Part shown: one piece after another, positions 1 through 8,305 of the stretch
Numbering within the stretch: position 1 is the stretch's first letter
Layout of the letters: every line of letters begins with the position of its first letter
Assembly (NCBI RefSeq): GCF_000828085.3
Contig: NZ_JXCA02000030.1
Coordinates: forward strand, 278,193-342,192
Direction: 5' to 3'
From: Scytonema tolypothrichoides VB-61278
Lineage (GTDB): Bacteria; Cyanobacteriota; Cyanobacteriia; Cyanobacteriales; Nostocaceae
Length of the DNA: 64,000 bases
Made by a program: the position numbers and the translations under genes
Notes under the pieces: model-generated
What the model saw: the letters and a program-made list of their open reading frames with translations, nothing else
Told to the model about the DNA's origin: nothing
Databases searched by the model: none

Positions 1-801
1 AGAGCGTATGGACGTTTCGTTGATAGTCTCAAAGGACGTTTTGTTACAGGTCAAGATGTGAATATTTCTCTTGAAGATGTTCGGAAAATTCGCGGCGAAA
101 CAAGTTACGTTGTGGGTGTATCAAAAAAAGCTGGTGAACCAGTTGTTACGACAGCTTTAGGAGTTTTTTTAGGAATAAAAGCTGCTGTAGAGTTTCGGTT
201 GCAGAAAAAAGAGCTACATGAACTTAAAGTTGCAGTTCAAGGAATAGGGAATGTAGGAAAGAATCTCTGTAAACAATTGCATAAGTATGGTGTAAGAATT
301 TTTGTAAGCGATCCCAAAAGGGAAAAGACAGAGGAAGTTAAACACCTATATGGGGCAACGGTTGTAGACACAAACGAAATTTACTCCCTTGATGTTGATG
401 TTTTTGCTCCTTGTGCTTTAGGAGGAATTCTTAACAACTCAACAATTCCTCTTATCAAAGCTCCCATCATTGCAGGTGCTGCAAATAATCAGCTTGAAGA
501 CGAGCAGATACACAGTAGACTCCTTGAATCAAAGGAAATACTTTATTGCCCAGACTATGTCATTAATGCAGGAGTCTTGATCAATGTTTACAATGAAATG
601 ATTGGCTCTGATGAAGAAAAGACTTTGAAACAACTTAATAACATTTACCACTCTCTTGTTGATATTTTTAGAAGGGCTAAAGAGGAGGGAATAACTACAC
701 ACGAGGCTGCTAAACATCTTGCCGAGGAGCGCATTATGAGAGCAAAAAATAGTTGTTTCTTAGGTGTCTCCGCTTTCAGGACAAGTGCTGTTCAATGCTA
801 A
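1..801 (+). CDS. Leu/Phe/Glu-type amino acid dehydrogenase, ScyB-like (5' end cut by window)
   Basis: NAD-dependent amino acid dehydrogenase of the Glu/Leu/Phe/Val family, expected to interconvert a (probably hydrophobic or aromatic) amino acid and its 2-oxo acid. The reading frame is open from base 1, before the first GTG/ATG, and the upstream residues (YGRFVDSLKGRFVTGQDV) fit the family, so the gene starts outside the window and the catalytic lysines cannot be checked. The Rossmann motif GIGNVG lies at 241-258, followed by the family signatures APCALGG, GAANNQL and PDYVINAG. It ends 18 nt before the ThDP enzyme gene, the ScyB-ScyA pairing known from scytonemin clusters, where ScyB deaminates tryptophan. 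Assignment to the dehydrogenase family is firm; true scyB orthology is inference, and a leucine dehydrogenase role is the alternative. Confidence 0.85.
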   Translation, partial: RAYGRFVDSLKGRFVTGQDVNISLEDVRKIRGETSYVVGVSKKAGEPVVTTALGVFLGIKAAVEFRLQKKELHELKVAVQGIGNVGKNLCKQLHKYGVRIFVSDPKREKTEEVKHLYGATVVDTNEIYSLDVDVFAPCALGGILNNSTIPLIKAPIIAGAANNQLEDEQIHSRLLESKEILYCPDYVINAGVLINVYNEMIGSDEEKTLKQLNNIYHSLVDIFRRAKEEGITTHEAAKHLAEERIMRAKNSCFLGVSAFRTSAVQC

Positions 802-819
802 CGCAGGACGTATGTTTGT

Positions 820-2646
820 ATGAAGTTAAGTGATGCACTGGTCAAAGCTTTAATATCCCTAAATGTGCGCTACATATTTGGTGTTAGCGGTGCGAATATT
901 GAACACCTTCATGACGCTGTCCATCGGCTAGGTAAGGGAAAGTTACAGTCAGTGATGGCTAAGAGTGAGGATGGGGCGGCTTTCATGGCAGACAGTCACG
1001 CACGCGTTCACCGAACGTTGGGTGTATGCTGCGCAACGTCTGGTGGGGGAATGATGAACCTAATTGCTGGGATCGCTGAGTCCTATGCCGAGTCAGTGCC
1101 AGTTCTGGCTTTAGTCGGACAGCCACCGTTAGCGCTTGAAGGAAGGGGAGCTTTTCAAGACTCCTCGGGAATTGGTCGTACAGTAGATAGCGTGAAGCTC
1201 TGGGGTGCGGTTGCCAAGTATGTGGGGAAGATTTCAAAACCGGACGACTTATGGTATCATTTGAGCGAGGCTGTTAAAGTCGCTATTTCCGGTCGTCCTG
1301 GGCCAGTTGTTCTTATGTTTCCCCGGGACATATTTGAGCAAGAGGTTGAACCATGCCCGGAAAATTGGGCTGATGAGCTAAGAAATGTCATCTGTCCGAC
1401 ACCTGTTACATTAGACATGATTCGTCCTCTTTTCGAGGAGATTTGTCGGGCTAAGAACCCTGTACTCCTGATAGGACATGGGGTTAGACGGTGCAGCGAT
1501 CCGCAAACTGTGGTCAACTTTGCGCGTTATGTCGGTCTGCCAGTTGTTACGACCTTGTCGGGACGTGGCGAGTTTCCGAACGATGACCCGCTCTATTTGG
1601 GAATGCTGGGTGTTGCAGGTCATCCCTCCGCCCACGCCTACTTGAAAGAGCAAGCGGATCTGCTCATTGTTGTAGGATCAGATCTCAATATCATGACACG
1701 ACAGCCACTCGGCTGTGCACTCGTTGACAAGAAGATTGCGGTAGTGAATATAGACGTCGGTGAGATCACCCGTATCATATCTCCGGCTTTGGTCATTGAA
1801 GCAGATGCGGGAATGGTCTTCAAAGCGCTTTTGGATCTCCTGAAGCAAAAGCCGTTCAAAGTTAAGCCACTTCAAGGCTACGTACCTCAGATATTCAAGC
1901 CGCTTCTTGCTTCACCTATTCCACTAGACGACCGCAGGTCGAGAGCCGATGGTTCGCCTCTGTTGCAAAGTGAGGCTATTGCCATTCTGCAAGATTTCCT
2001 CCCAGAGAGTGGACATCTTCTGTACGACGCGGGCAACTGCGCCGCCGCCTCACTCCATATGACAACAGTGCCCCCTGGCTCGAGCTCGACAATCGCTCTT
2101 GGTATGGGAGGGATGGGTTATGCGATCGCAGGAGCAATTGGTGCTCAACTAGGCTCACCGCTAGGCACAAGGACAGTGGTTTTTGCTGGTGACGGAGCCT
2201 TCTTAATGACTGGATTTGAAATCCATACAGCCGTGGACTTGGGACTACATATCCTCTTTGTCGTGTTCAATAACAACATGCATGGCATGTGTGTAACCCG
2301 TCAACAGCTTTTCTTTGAGTCGCGATTGGAATGCGTACGCTATGCACCCGTGGATATAGCTCTGACGGCTCGGGGATTTGGTACGACTGATCGGCTTTGG
2401 GTGGGAAGTGCTGGCACGGTAGACGAATTGCGCTATCAACTTGAGGACTATAAGAATCATGCAGATATTCCGGGCGTTCTGGAGCTTTGCCTATTGCATC
2501 AAGAGATGCCACCCTTCACACCTTTTCTGCCCGAATATGCACCAACTGTCCCCATTAGCAAGCAGGAGTCAAAGGATATCTCTTATACCAAGTTGCAATC
2601 TAATTTGCCTAAGAGCGTACCTTCATTAGTTTCCTCCCCTCATTGA
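820..2646 (+). CDS. ThDP-dependent acetolactate synthase-like enzyme (ScyA-like)
   Basis: Thiamine diphosphate enzyme of 608 aa in the acetohydroxyacid synthase/benzoylformate decarboxylase superfamily. The N-terminal PYR domain carries the cofactor-activating Glu in KSEDGAAFMAD (about residue 50). A central domain follows, and the C-terminal PP domain has the ThDP/Mg signature GDG at residues 457-459 with NNN about 26 residues later. No regulatory subunit gene lies nearby, which argues against housekeeping AHAS. In scytonemin clusters the homologous ScyA couples two aromatic 2-oxo acids to an acyloin-type product; the adjacent ScyB-like dehydrogenase supports a similar role here. It is followed 40 nt later by a KAS III-like gene, which is not part of the standard scytonemin core. 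The substrate is inference. Confidence 0.85.
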   Translation: MKLSDALVKALISLNVRYIFGVSGANIEHLHDAVHRLGKGKLQSVMAKSEDGAAFMADSHARVHRTLGVCCATSGGGMMNLIAGIAESYAESVPVLALVGQPPLALEGRGAFQDSSGIGRTVDSVKLWGAVAKYVGKISKPDDLWYHLSEAVKVAISGRPGPVVLMFPRDIFEQEVEPCPENWADELRNVICPTPVTLDMIRPLFEEICRAKNPVLLIGHGVRRCSDPQTVVNFARYVGLPVVTTLSGRGEFPNDDPLYLGMLGVAGHPSAHAYLKEQADLLIVVGSDLNIMTRQPLGCALVDKKIAVVNIDVGEITRIISPALVIEADAGMVFKALLDLLKQKPFKVKPLQGYVPQIFKPLLASPIPLDDRRSRADGSPLLQSEAIAILQDFLPESGHLLYDAGNCAAASLHMTTVPPGSSSTIALGMGGMGYAIAGAIGAQLGSPLGTRTVVFAGDGAFLMTGFEIHTAVDLGLHILFVVFNNNMHGMCVTRQQLFFESRLECVRYAPVDIALTARGFGTTDRLWVGSAGTVDELRYQLEDYKNHADIPGVLELCLLHQEMPPFTPFLPEYAPTVPISKQESKDISYTKLQSNLPKSVPSLVSSPH

Positions 2647-2686
2647 GGATTGATTGTATGTTACGACGTGAAAAGGACATATAACT

Positions 2687-3688
2687 ATGCCAAGCGCACA
2701 GATTGTAGACGTTGTCAGTTTTATGCCGGAACGTGTCGTCGATAATACCAAGCTGGTACTGGATGGCTCAGATGATAACGAATTAGATAAAAACGCTTTT
2801 TTCAGAGGAGTCAAACAGAGACGCTTTGCTTCACCAGAATATCAGTCCTCCGATTTGGGTAGCAAGGCTTTGAAGCTCTTGCTTGAGAGGACTGGTACAA
2901 AGCCGGAAGCACTTGACCTGATTCTGTGTTCGTGCATATTTAGCGATTTTTTCTGGCCCGGTATTGGACCTGCCATCCAAAATGGGGTTGGAGCAAGCCA
3001 AGCGACAATTTTGAATATCGACACAAGCTGTAGTTCCTATCTGTCGATGCTAAATACTGCCCGTGCATTCATTGAGTCAGGGCTTTACAAGACAATTGCC
3101 ATCGTCACTGTAACAAACTTCATCTCGCGCCTGCCAGAATTTCAAAAGTCGAAGAAGTCCTGGGTGCTTGGCGATGGAGCATCAGCAACCCTGTTAGTTG
3201 AGGGTGAGTCTAGCTTTGTGGCTAGTTATGAACGCTCTCACGGAGAACACTACGGGCTGTTCGTCTTTGGACCTGATATGGTTGACGGTCGGTTTTTGAA
3301 CTATTGGGAACGTGGGTGTGGACCGATTACTGTTAACTTTTCACCAGACATGGTCACGGCTATACGCTCTAATGCTCTTGAACTAGTACCTGACGCGGTA
3401 TCAAAATGTCTGTTTAAAGCTGGGCTATCGACAGATGATGTCTCATTGCTCATCACTCATCAGCCCAATACCTTCTTTATCAAAGAGTGGCGTGACCGGA
3501 TCGGAATCGGGGAGCCGCGTGTTCATGACACTCTCGAATGCTACGGAAACGTTTTTCACGGATCGATTCCAGTCACCCTTGCTGATGCTATCGAGAAGAA
3601 CAAAGTGCAGTCTGGTGACTTGCTTGCTTTTGGAACATTTTCAAATGGAGGAGACTTTGTCAGTTCTATGGTTGTACGTTGGATTTAG
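2687..3688 (+). CDS. 3-oxoacyl-ACP synthase III-like ketosynthase/acyltransferase
   Basis: Thiolase-fold KAS III-like protein of 333 aa. The catalytic triad looks intact: Cys115 in NIDTSCSSY, His258 in THQPN and Asn288 in YGNVFHGSIP. The Gly-rich C-terminal segment (FGTFSNGGDF) closes the family fold. It differs from housekeeping FabH in its N-terminus (MPSAQIVDVVSFMPE) and in its setting between a ThDP enzyme and an SRPBCC protein. Such stand-alone KAS III proteins often act in secondary metabolism, condensing or transferring an acyl group onto a non-fatty-acid acceptor. A short AAGGAC stretch precedes the ATG. The family is firm; the substrate is not visible. Confidence 0.85.
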   Translation: MPSAQIVDVVSFMPERVVDNTKLVLDGSDDNELDKNAFFRGVKQRRFASPEYQSSDLGSKALKLLLERTGTKPEALDLILCSCIFSDFFWPGIGPAIQNGVGASQATILNIDTSCSSYLSMLNTARAFIESGLYKTIAIVTVTNFISRLPEFQKSKKSWVLGDGASATLLVEGESSFVASYERSHGEHYGLFVFGPDMVDGRFLNYWERGCGPITVNFSPDMVTAIRSNALELVPDAVSKCLFKAGLSTDDVSLLITHQPNTFFIKEWRDRIGIGEPRVHDTLECYGNVFHGSIPVTLADAIEKNKVQSGDLLAFGTFSNGGDFVSSMVVRWI

Positions 3689-3760
3689 CACTACGTGATG
3701 TATTTGTCAATCTTGCTAGCTTGACAAAATTTGAAACTATTTACCAAACAGGAGGAAGCT

Positions 3761-4432
3761 ATGTTAGTAGGCGATAATTTGGGACCTTGGAACAAGGATA
3801 GTCTCGTTACAAATGAAATTCCATCAATAAAAATACCAGGTTTGTACACCTGCGAAGACCACGATATTCCAGATGTCCTGGCAAAGCTACAACAGATGAC
3901 CCAGGAAACTTATTCACACGAAGAAATATTCGGCAGCTACTCTCACCTTGGTGAGTATATTCATTGTCCAGTAAATATGGCTTTTGAATACGCTGCGAAT
4001 ATCTATAGTTTGGAGGAGTGGACATTCAGCTTGCGCAGCCTCAAGCACGTTGGCGGTGGTCTTTACAAAGGTATAGAGTATTTGGCACAGGACACCTCAA
4101 TTTACGTTCGTGCTGAGGCTTACCCCGACTGCCGAGTAGTGGACTACCCCTGTGCTTGGGATCAGGGTGACGAACTTTGGATGCGATACCATTTCCGCTT
4201 CGTTGACGCAATGCCCACACTTCGTAAGCCTGGAACTGTCATGCTCTGGACTAACTGCAAACATCCGTATTACGACCGTAACGTTACTAATGTTCCAGAC
4301 TATATCTCCAGTGCTCGTGAGCGCACGGATCGTAATTGGGTCGGCGATATTTGGCCATATTTTGATGCAATCCACAAGATTGAGGCAAGGAACTTGAAAG
4401 CTATTTTGGAGTATCGCTTTGCTAATGGCTAG
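3761..4432 (+). CDS. SRPBCC/START-like putative cyclase or aromatase
   Basis: Protein of 223 aa with no hit I can name precisely. The region from about residue 45 to 215 reads like an SRPBCC (START/Bet v1-like, polyketide cyclase) fold: a helix-strand segment around EYIHCPVNMAFEYAANIYSLEEWTFSLRSL, then repeated amphipathic strands with aromatic residues, and a long C-terminal helix. An in-frame upstream TTG exists at 3731, but the ATG at 3761 has a clear AGGAGGA ribosome binding site and is preferred. Its place after a KAS III-like gene and before a methyltransferase suggests a cyclase, aromatase or binding role on the cluster product. That function is inference. Confidence 0.6.
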   Translation: MLVGDNLGPWNKDSLVTNEIPSIKIPGLYTCEDHDIPDVLAKLQQMTQETYSHEEIFGSYSHLGEYIHCPVNMAFEYAANIYSLEEWTFSLRSLKHVGGGLYKGIEYLAQDTSIYVRAEAYPDCRVVDYPCAWDQGDELWMRYHFRFVDAMPTLRKPGTVMLWTNCKHPYYDRNVTNVPDYISSARERTDRNWVGDIWPYFDAIHKIEARNLKAILEYRFANG

Positions 4433-4887
4433 CTAAAAGTTACCAAGTTCTTGAGAGTTCCAATCTCATACAATCTTTTCCATCAGACCATTTAACCTGA
4501 ACTTCTCCCCAAGCAAATTAACGCTAACGTTTATCCAGAGGGACTTTCAAGAACTTTTCAAGTCGTCGTTACTGGGTACAATTGTCAAAGGGGCGCGGCG
4601 CAGCGAATTTGAGGCGTTTACCTCCTAATTTTTAACTTACCACGATTGTACGGTTAGTTGCAGAGCTTACATGGGTACAGTCATGAGGTCGTCAATGGCT
4701 AGATTGATTATATAGTAAGCTTTTCGCGCTGAGATAGTACATTGGCACGGGAAAAGTCCAGTTTAACAGTTTGCTTTTCGTCCTAAGAGCCGACAGCCAG
4801 GCGAACTCGGCATTGTTGAAATGGCACAGTCAAAGCCAGCAGAAGAAGGTTCAGCTAGTTCACATACTCATCTAGGAGGATAAAGAT
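4433..4887 (+). other. 455-bp gap inside the biosynthetic cluster
   Basis: No full gene is seen here. An open stretch at about 4453-4627 reads as coding-like but is not recognised. A 20-codon ORF starts with ATG at 4821 and ends at 4883 with its last codons GGA GGA TAA, so its 3' end forms the ribosome binding site of the methyltransferase gene. It could be a leader peptide for translational coupling or the tail of a lost gene; both are speculation. Confidence 0.4.
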
Positions 4888-5601
4888 ATGCAAATACAGA
4901 AAAAACAGTTTGATGAGTACGACTACAACTTGAATGCCGATAAATGGTGGAACGAAGATGCAAATCTCCACGCCCTATTCTATTTTAATAAGCCCAGATT
5001 TGAATTTTTTGACCGTTATGTCTCGAATTGGCAGGGTTTGAAGGCATTGGATGTTGGGTGTGGAGGAGGCTTTACGTGTGAATTGATGGCAAACAGAGGT
5101 GTGATTGTATCAGGCATAGATCCATCTCTAAATTCCATTCAAGTCGCTCAAGAGCATGCTAGCAAAAGTGGGCTAAAAATTGATTACAGGCATGGTTTCG
5201 CTGAGGATTTACCCTATGATGACAATTCATTTGACATTGTTACATGTGTTGATGTTCTGGAGCATGTCGCCGACTTGAACAAAGTTATTTCAGAAATCAA
5301 TCGGGTTTTAAAAACAAACGGTCTGTTTTTCTTTGATACGATAAATAGGAATTTTAAGTCTAGAGTCATAATGATTTGGCTTCTAGAAAACATTACAAAG
5401 GATATTGACCGTGGGGTCCACAATTGGCGAAAGTTTATTAAGCCAAAAGAGCTACTTGGCTTACTAAAAACAAATGGATTTACCGATGTCGCCATCAAAG
5501 GCTTCAACTTTAAAGGAAGAGACAAAAAAACGGGGGAAATCATAGTCAGAGTAGACGAGGATACATCTGTGATGTATATCGGCAAGACGGTTAAAGCTTA
5601 G
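4888..5601 (+). CDS. class I SAM-dependent methyltransferase, UbiG-like
   Basis: Methyltransferase of 237 aa. Motif I for S-adenosylmethionine is LDVGCGGGFTCELMA at about residues 52-66, the acidic loop is SGIDPS, and the post-I region has AEDLPYDDNSFDIVTCVDVLEHV. The opening (NADKWWNEDANLHALFYFNKPRFEFF) is typical of UbiG-type O-methyltransferases. Ubiquinone is not made by cyanobacteria, so a role as tailoring O-methyltransferase on the cluster product is the simplest reading. The ATG has an AGGAGG site 7 nt upstream. The family is certain; the acceptor is unknown. Confidence 0.85.
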   Translation: MQIQKKQFDEYDYNLNADKWWNEDANLHALFYFNKPRFEFFDRYVSNWQGLKALDVGCGGGFTCELMANRGVIVSGIDPSLNSIQVAQEHASKSGLKIDYRHGFAEDLPYDDNSFDIVTCVDVLEHVADLNKVISEINRVLKTNGLFFFDTINRNFKSRVIMIWLLENITKDIDRGVHNWRKFIKPKELLGLLKTNGFTDVAIKGFNFKGRDKKTGEIIVRVDEDTSVMYIGKTVKA

Positions 5602-5621
5602 GTAATCCTAAAGATGTAATA

Positions 5622-5880
5622 TGGTCGCCACTGGCACAGATCTGACCAACTTCAACTTTGTCGCGCCTGTCTCGACGCTGCTTGAGAAAGGGAGTTCCCC
5701 TTGGTATTCATCGCGCCAATGAATAGTCCGGGACTAAAGCTTATCTTTCGTCCGTCCTACCAAATGAGAACTGCGGTCATGAGCTCTGCGTTTGACTATC
5801 CGCTCTCAAGCCGGATGGACAAGAACGACGAAGTACTCTCTGAATTAGAGCGAAGCGGACACGAAGTGTTCGCCCTGTGA
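5622..5880 (+). pseudogene. frameshifted internal remnant of an HpaB-type aromatic hydroxylase
   Basis: Two overlapping reading frames together resemble the middle of 4-hydroxyphenylacetate 3-monooxygenase (HpaB) family flavin hydroxylases. The first frame (5622 to about 5690) gives MVATGTDLTNFNFVAP, like the family segment with a TG motif before the substrate loop. The second (about 5690 to 5880) gives APMNSPGLKLIFRPSY followed by FDYPLSSRMDKNDEV, matching the family's RPSYE and P(L)SSRFDENDA blocks. No start, N-terminal part or C-terminal FAD-binding half is present, and a +1 or -1 shift joins the pieces. It suggests the cluster once had an aromatic hydroxylase. The match is from memory of the family motifs. 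Confidence 0.6.
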
Positions 5881-5916
5881 AAGTCCTATACTAGGGCTGA
5901 AAAGATCAGATTTGTC

Positions 5917-6837
5917 ATGAGTTTTTTAAAGGGACATTTGTCTATGGCTACTGTAAAAAAGTTATCAATGGCTATCACTGGAGTGGTGTTTTCCGTTTTG
6001 ATGAGTACTTCTAAAGGAGAAGCTGTACCTGATGCCCCAAAGGTGACATCGCCCCCAACTGGAGAAGCTTTTGATTTCCCAGAGCTAACATCGAACCCAA
6101 ACCCGGTGCGGTCATTGCAAGCGGGGGGCGATCAGCTTACCTTTCTAAAAACAACTGAAGATACTGGCGGACAGTACATCCTAATCGATGCTATAATTCA
6201 ACCAGGTGGTGGACCGCCCCCGCACATCCACCGTAGGTCAGACGAGTGGTTTTACTTCATTGACCCGGGGTTTACGCTATACATGGGGCATGAAACTTAT
6301 CCCGAAGGTGTAATTCCTGGAATCAATGCTCCCAAAGCAAATATCCACGCTATAAATGCAAACCCCGGAACTTTGTTCTATGGTTCCAGAAACCAGATCC
6401 ACACATTTACAAACACTGGAACGATGCCAGCGAGAGCGCAGTTCGTTGTGTCACCCTCTGGTGAGATTGACAAGTGGTTTCAGGCAGCAGGTGTGCCAAT
6501 TACAGACCCCTCTAATCCGCCAGCCTTTGACCCTAGCAAACGGGCTTTAGCTGCATCAATAGCCCCTAATTACGGATTAAACATTAGTTCTAATTTTGGT
6601 GAATTCGTAGACAAAGTATACTCTGATTTTCCAGAGGAAATGGTTAAGGACAACCGTGCTGACGAATTAATAGCATTGTTAGATAACAATGCTACACCAG
6701 TACCCGAATCTTCTTCTGGTTTGGGCTTATTAGCATTTGGTGCTTTTTGTGTAATTTCAATCCTGAAGCGCAAACACAAATCAGTTAGTAGGGTTGCAAC
6801 AGTTGCCCCTAAAACTACACAAAACTGTTCAAACTAA
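5917..6837 (+). CDS. exported cupin-domain protein with PEP-CTERM-like anchor
   Basis: Protein of 306 aa. A signal peptide (KKLSMAITGVVFSVLMSTSKGEA) covers roughly residues 14-36. The cupin metal motif GPPPHIHRRSDEWFYF at about residues 98-113 has two His, a Glu spaced as in cupin motif 1. The C-terminus has VPESSSGLGLLAFGAFCVISIL followed by KRKHK: a PEP-like motif, a hydrophobic helix and a basic tail, as in PEP-CTERM/exosortase-sorted proteins. So it is probably exported and cell-surface anchored. The second Met (5944) is an alternative start. It lies after the biosynthetic genes and could bind or modify the exported product, but co-function is inference. Confidence 0.75.
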   Translation: MSFLKGHLSMATVKKLSMAITGVVFSVLMSTSKGEAVPDAPKVTSPPTGEAFDFPELTSNPNPVRSLQAGGDQLTFLKTTEDTGGQYILIDAIIQPGGGPPPHIHRRSDEWFYFIDPGFTLYMGHETYPEGVIPGINAPKANIHAINANPGTLFYGSRNQIHTFTNTGTMPARAQFVVSPSGEIDKWFQAAGVPITDPSNPPAFDPSKRALAASIAPNYGLNISSNFGEFVDKVYSDFPEEMVKDNRADELIALLDNNATPVPESSSGLGLLAFGAFCVISILKRKHKSVSRVATVAPKTTQNCSN

Positions 6838-7058
6838 GTACACGTCGCTTGACATGGTCGGGATTACGATTTGTGCGCTTAGGCATTTTGGATGAGGCAA
6901 ACTTGTCATCACTTAGTTTGACATCTTTGTGCAATCTAACAATAACCTATTTATCCTGAAATCGTTCTACTCAAGATTGGCGATCGCCATACCAAATTAG
7001 ATTTTTTTCTACACTATTGATAATAATCTAAGACCGGCGAGGAAGAGTTGAGCGTCGC

Positions 7059-7271
7059 TCAACTCTTCCTCTCTTCCCTCTGAGCTATTATCATTATCAA
7101 AACGTTTTTCTCAATCCTTAGAGGTATTGAGAAAATGTATATAATACCAAAGACATCTATAAATTGACGACGACAACTTACACAAATGTGGTTTTGCTTA
7201 CCTCTGAGCTTACCGTTTTTTCTAATCTTAGTAGACTCGCAGTATGGACAATGCGCAGTAGGATACCTCAA
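7059..7271 (-). pseudogene. IS1-family transposase N-terminal fragment
   Basis: The first 40 residues (CPYCESTKIRKNGK followed by CVSCRRQF) form the CxxC...CxxC zinc-finger start of IS1-type InsA transposase. The rest of the protein is lost and replaced by unrelated residues, so this is a decayed fragment. No intact terminal repeats were found. Confidence 0.6.
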
Positions 7272-7333
7272 TTCATCCCTATATTATGCAACGCCGTAGA
7301 GGCATTTAAAAAAACCTTGCAGACAACTTAGTA

Positions 7334-7768
7334 ATGCTGCATTGGTTCTGTTTGGCAGTTTTATGCACAACAAAAACAATTCGCTTGTGTTGTCAAGATG
7401 AAACTCGAATTGGATTGAAAACAATTACAGGGCGTAAAATCACTGCTAAAGGTGTTAAACCTGTGGGTGAACATCAATGGCAGTTAAAAGCAACATACTT
7501 GTATGGAATCATCGAACCACTGACTGGAGAGAGCTTTTTTTGGGAATTCTCAGACCTCAACACTGACTGTTTTCAAATATTTCTCAATCTAGTTTCTCAA
7601 CATTTTGCTGATTCAGTACTAATTATTCAACTCGATAATGGTGCATTTCATAAATCAAACTTCAAAAAAAGCAGAAATTATTCACGGATTAATTGCAGTT
7701 GTAGACCAATTGTGAGAATTATCTCTCAAATAACACCAACGATTTTGGGGATCGCCCCGCAATTCTAA
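7334..7768 (+). pseudogene. IS630-family transposase remnant
   Basis: The segment from about 7380 to 7660 reads as part of the IS630/Tc1-like DDE domain: CCQDETRIGLKT holds the first Asp-Glu region, then TYLYGIIEPLTGE, and LIIQLDNGAFHKS holds the second catalytic Asp. The N-terminal HTH domain and the final catalytic Glu block are missing, and the last 40 codons overlap the 3' end of the convergent flavoprotein gene. It is an inactive remnant. Confidence 0.7.
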
Positions 7769-8275
7769 GTGATCCACCTTCACTGGATCGAGCAATAACA
7801 AGCAAAAGTTTTGTCGAGGATGAGCGGGATCAGCAACAGAAGATGAGAAAGCTTCTTGATCAGCTCTCAATTTTCCAGGATGAGGCCAAGCAAATTGTAC
7901 ACGAGCATTATCTGAAAGGTCTTGCCAAGTCTGGTGACGAACTTTTTGCAGTTCTGAGTCAGGATGATTGGCATCGATGAGAGACAATTCTCCAGCAATG
8001 CGGAACTGTTCGCGAGTAATAGTAAAGTACCAGCAAATTTCTGCCCAAGGTTGATTTCGTATTTGGTCGAATTTTTCGCTGCGTGTGTCAGTGATTATTT
8101 TCAGTAGATTAGTATCGTCTACAAAGCCACGAAACACAACAGTACGATTAGCTGGGCGTCCGTCAGTTTGGACTGTCGCAAGTTGAAAGTAGCGTGAGTA
8201 TGGCTGACTACGGTTACGATGAAGGGCACGGGCGAGAGGAGAACGCCAAGGGGCGATAAGTAATTCAAAATTCAA
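7682..8275 (-). CDS. PPOX-class FMN-dependent flavoprotein (pyridoxamine 5'-phosphate oxidase-like)
   Basis: Protein of 197 aa in the pyridoxamine-phosphate-oxidase-like split-barrel family, the type widespread in cyanobacteria. Typical segments are QLATVQTDGRPANRTVVFRGF, ITDTRSEKFDQI and the C-terminal block HLELRGDPQNRWCYLRD. It probably binds FMN as a dimer; the substrate is unknown, and it should not be equated with pdxH. Length and C-terminus look complete although the IS630 remnant overlaps its 3' end. Confidence 0.8.
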   Translation of the reverse strand: MNFELLIAPWRSPLARALHRNRSQPYSRYFQLATVQTDGRPANRTVVFRGFVDDTNLLKIITDTRSEKFDQIRNQPWAEICWYFTITREQFRIAGELSLIDANHPDSELQKVRHQTWQDLSDNARVQFAWPHPGKLRADQEAFSSSVADPAHPRQNFCLLLLDPVKVDHLELRGDPQNRWCYLRDNSHNWSTTAINP

Positions 8276-8305
8276 AGTTTAAAATTTAAAATTTAAAGTT
8301 CAAAA
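8262..8305. repeat. AT-rich heptamer short tandem repeat
   Basis: Degenerate tandem copies of TTCAAAA/TTTAAAA sit just upstream of the flavoprotein start. They belong to the heptanucleotide short tandem repeats typical of Nostocales; the same unit recurs inside cobB at 20022-20049. Confidence 0.7.
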
